DNA from: Aequorivita aurantiaca
GTDB taxonomy: Bacteria; Bacteroidota; Bacteroidia; Flavobacteriales; Flavobacteriaceae
Direction of reading: 5' to 3'
NCBI RefSeq assembly: GCF_030410135.1
Contig: NZ_JAUGQQ010000003.1
Span: 186,001-250,000, forward strand
DNA length: 64,000 bases
The position numbers and the translations under genes are program-made. The first letter of the stretch is position 1. The number at the start of each line of letters is the position of its first letter. A model generated the notes under the pieces. It had not been told where the DNA came from. It did not search any database and saw nothing but the letters and a program-made list of their open reading frames with translations. Of this stretch, positions 63,717 through 64,000 are shown piece after piece.

Positions 63717-64000
63717 ATGAAAAAGATATTAATTTTACTAGCAATCGTTACGTTTGTTTCATGCAGTTCTGATGATGACTCTGGCAATGTAAACACAAAC
63801 GAATTTGAACAAATTAAAACAACCCTGCCGCAAGGTGAGTGGAAAGTGAGCAAATTAATTGACGGAAATTCAGATCATACTGTCGATTTTGAAAGTTTTG
63901 TTTTCACATTTAATGAAGATGGAACCGTTCGCGCCCAAAATGATTTATTTACGGAAAATGGAATTTGGGCCTATGATAATTCATCGAGCAACAGAGAAGA
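63717..64000 (+). CDS. Lipoprotein, cut by the window edge
   Basis: 94 complete codons before the edge. MKKILILLAIVTFVSCSSDD has a lipobox cysteine at residue 16. The mature part (LPQGEWKVSKLIDGN, FVFTFNEDGTVRAQ, NGIWAY) resembles lipocalin-like flavobacterial lipoproteins with a WKV strand and an FxFxxDGT turn. Function unknown. Confidence 0.75.
   Translation, partial: MKKILILLAIVTFVSCSSDDDSGNVNTNEFEQIKTTLPQGEWKVSKLIDGNSDHTVDFESFVFTFNEDGTVRAQNDLFTENGIWAYDNSSSNRE

Noticed and set aside
1-64000. tRNA, rRNA, tmRNA or known riboswitch genes
   Set aside because: No stretch with the expected conserved bases was seen on reading both strands; a covariance search would be decisive.

Overview
The window is chromosomal DNA of a low-GC Bacteroidetes bacterium, almost certainly a marine-type member of the Flavobacteriaceae. 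The evidence is a type IX secretion sorting tail on a secreted metalloprotease, a TonB receptor with a carboxypeptidase-like N-terminal domain, 2TM-domain proteins, a LETM1-related flavobacterial protein, Bacteroidetes promoter elements of the TAnnTTTG type, single-gene dnaK, and menaquinone synthesis. Genus is not decided here. About 58 protein genes are packed with many 1 to 30 base overlaps. I saw no rRNA, tRNA, CRISPR array, prophage or intact insertion sequence.

Layout. 1-772: start of menF (cut by the window edge) with a hotdog thioesterase. 818-4393: two alpha/beta hydrolases, a secreted leucine-rich-repeat protein and a bile-acid:sodium symporter family transporter. 4730-11253: dnaK divergent from an error-prone polymerase pair, dnaE2 and dinB, preceded by an operator-like array. 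11346-14887: sdaA, an NTF2-like secreted protein, panB and an RluA-type pseudouridine synthase that lacks an ordinary start codon. 14884-17365: a four-gene signalling cassette (small soluble protein, 7TM-like membrane protein, HisKA_3 kinase, NarL-type regulator). 17618-17839: the wreck of an M16 peptidase gene. 17840-24005: a glycolytic run, transcribed pfkA-gapA-sugar kinase-pgi-comM. 24078-24240: an orphan promoter and terminator that may define a small RNA. 24239-28907: FMN reductase, pabB, then satD and DUF3307 under three exactly phased palindromes, then tilS.

28993-32442: secreted M36 metalloprotease. 32650-36941: ECF sigma factor with RskA-type anti-sigma factor, converging on a TPR lipoprotein and a split DUF4331 pair. 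37086-41512: LETM1-related protein, then a LytTR regulator, three 2TM-domain proteins and a LytS-type kinase with a fused 2TM domain. 41576-44574: TPR-like protein and TonB receptor. 45078-50350: small repeat protein, type II NADH dehydrogenase, second ECF sigma factor with a membrane protein, acyltransferase, Nudix hydrolase, lipoprotein prolyl isomerase. 50421-57983: TRIC-type channel and RDD protein divergent from the SpoIIM/DUF4129/DUF4350/MoxR/DUF58 operon. 58078-64000: OxyR, two small genes, then DUF4870, a small ORF, PadR, PspC and DUF2807 proteins, and a lipoprotein cut by the edge.

Most of the window is ordinary core genome. The parts most worth testing are the satD operator array, the dnaE2 operator array, the 2TM/LytS/LytTR cassette, the 7TM/HisKA_3/NarL cassette and the candidate small RNA. 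None is proven by sequence alone.
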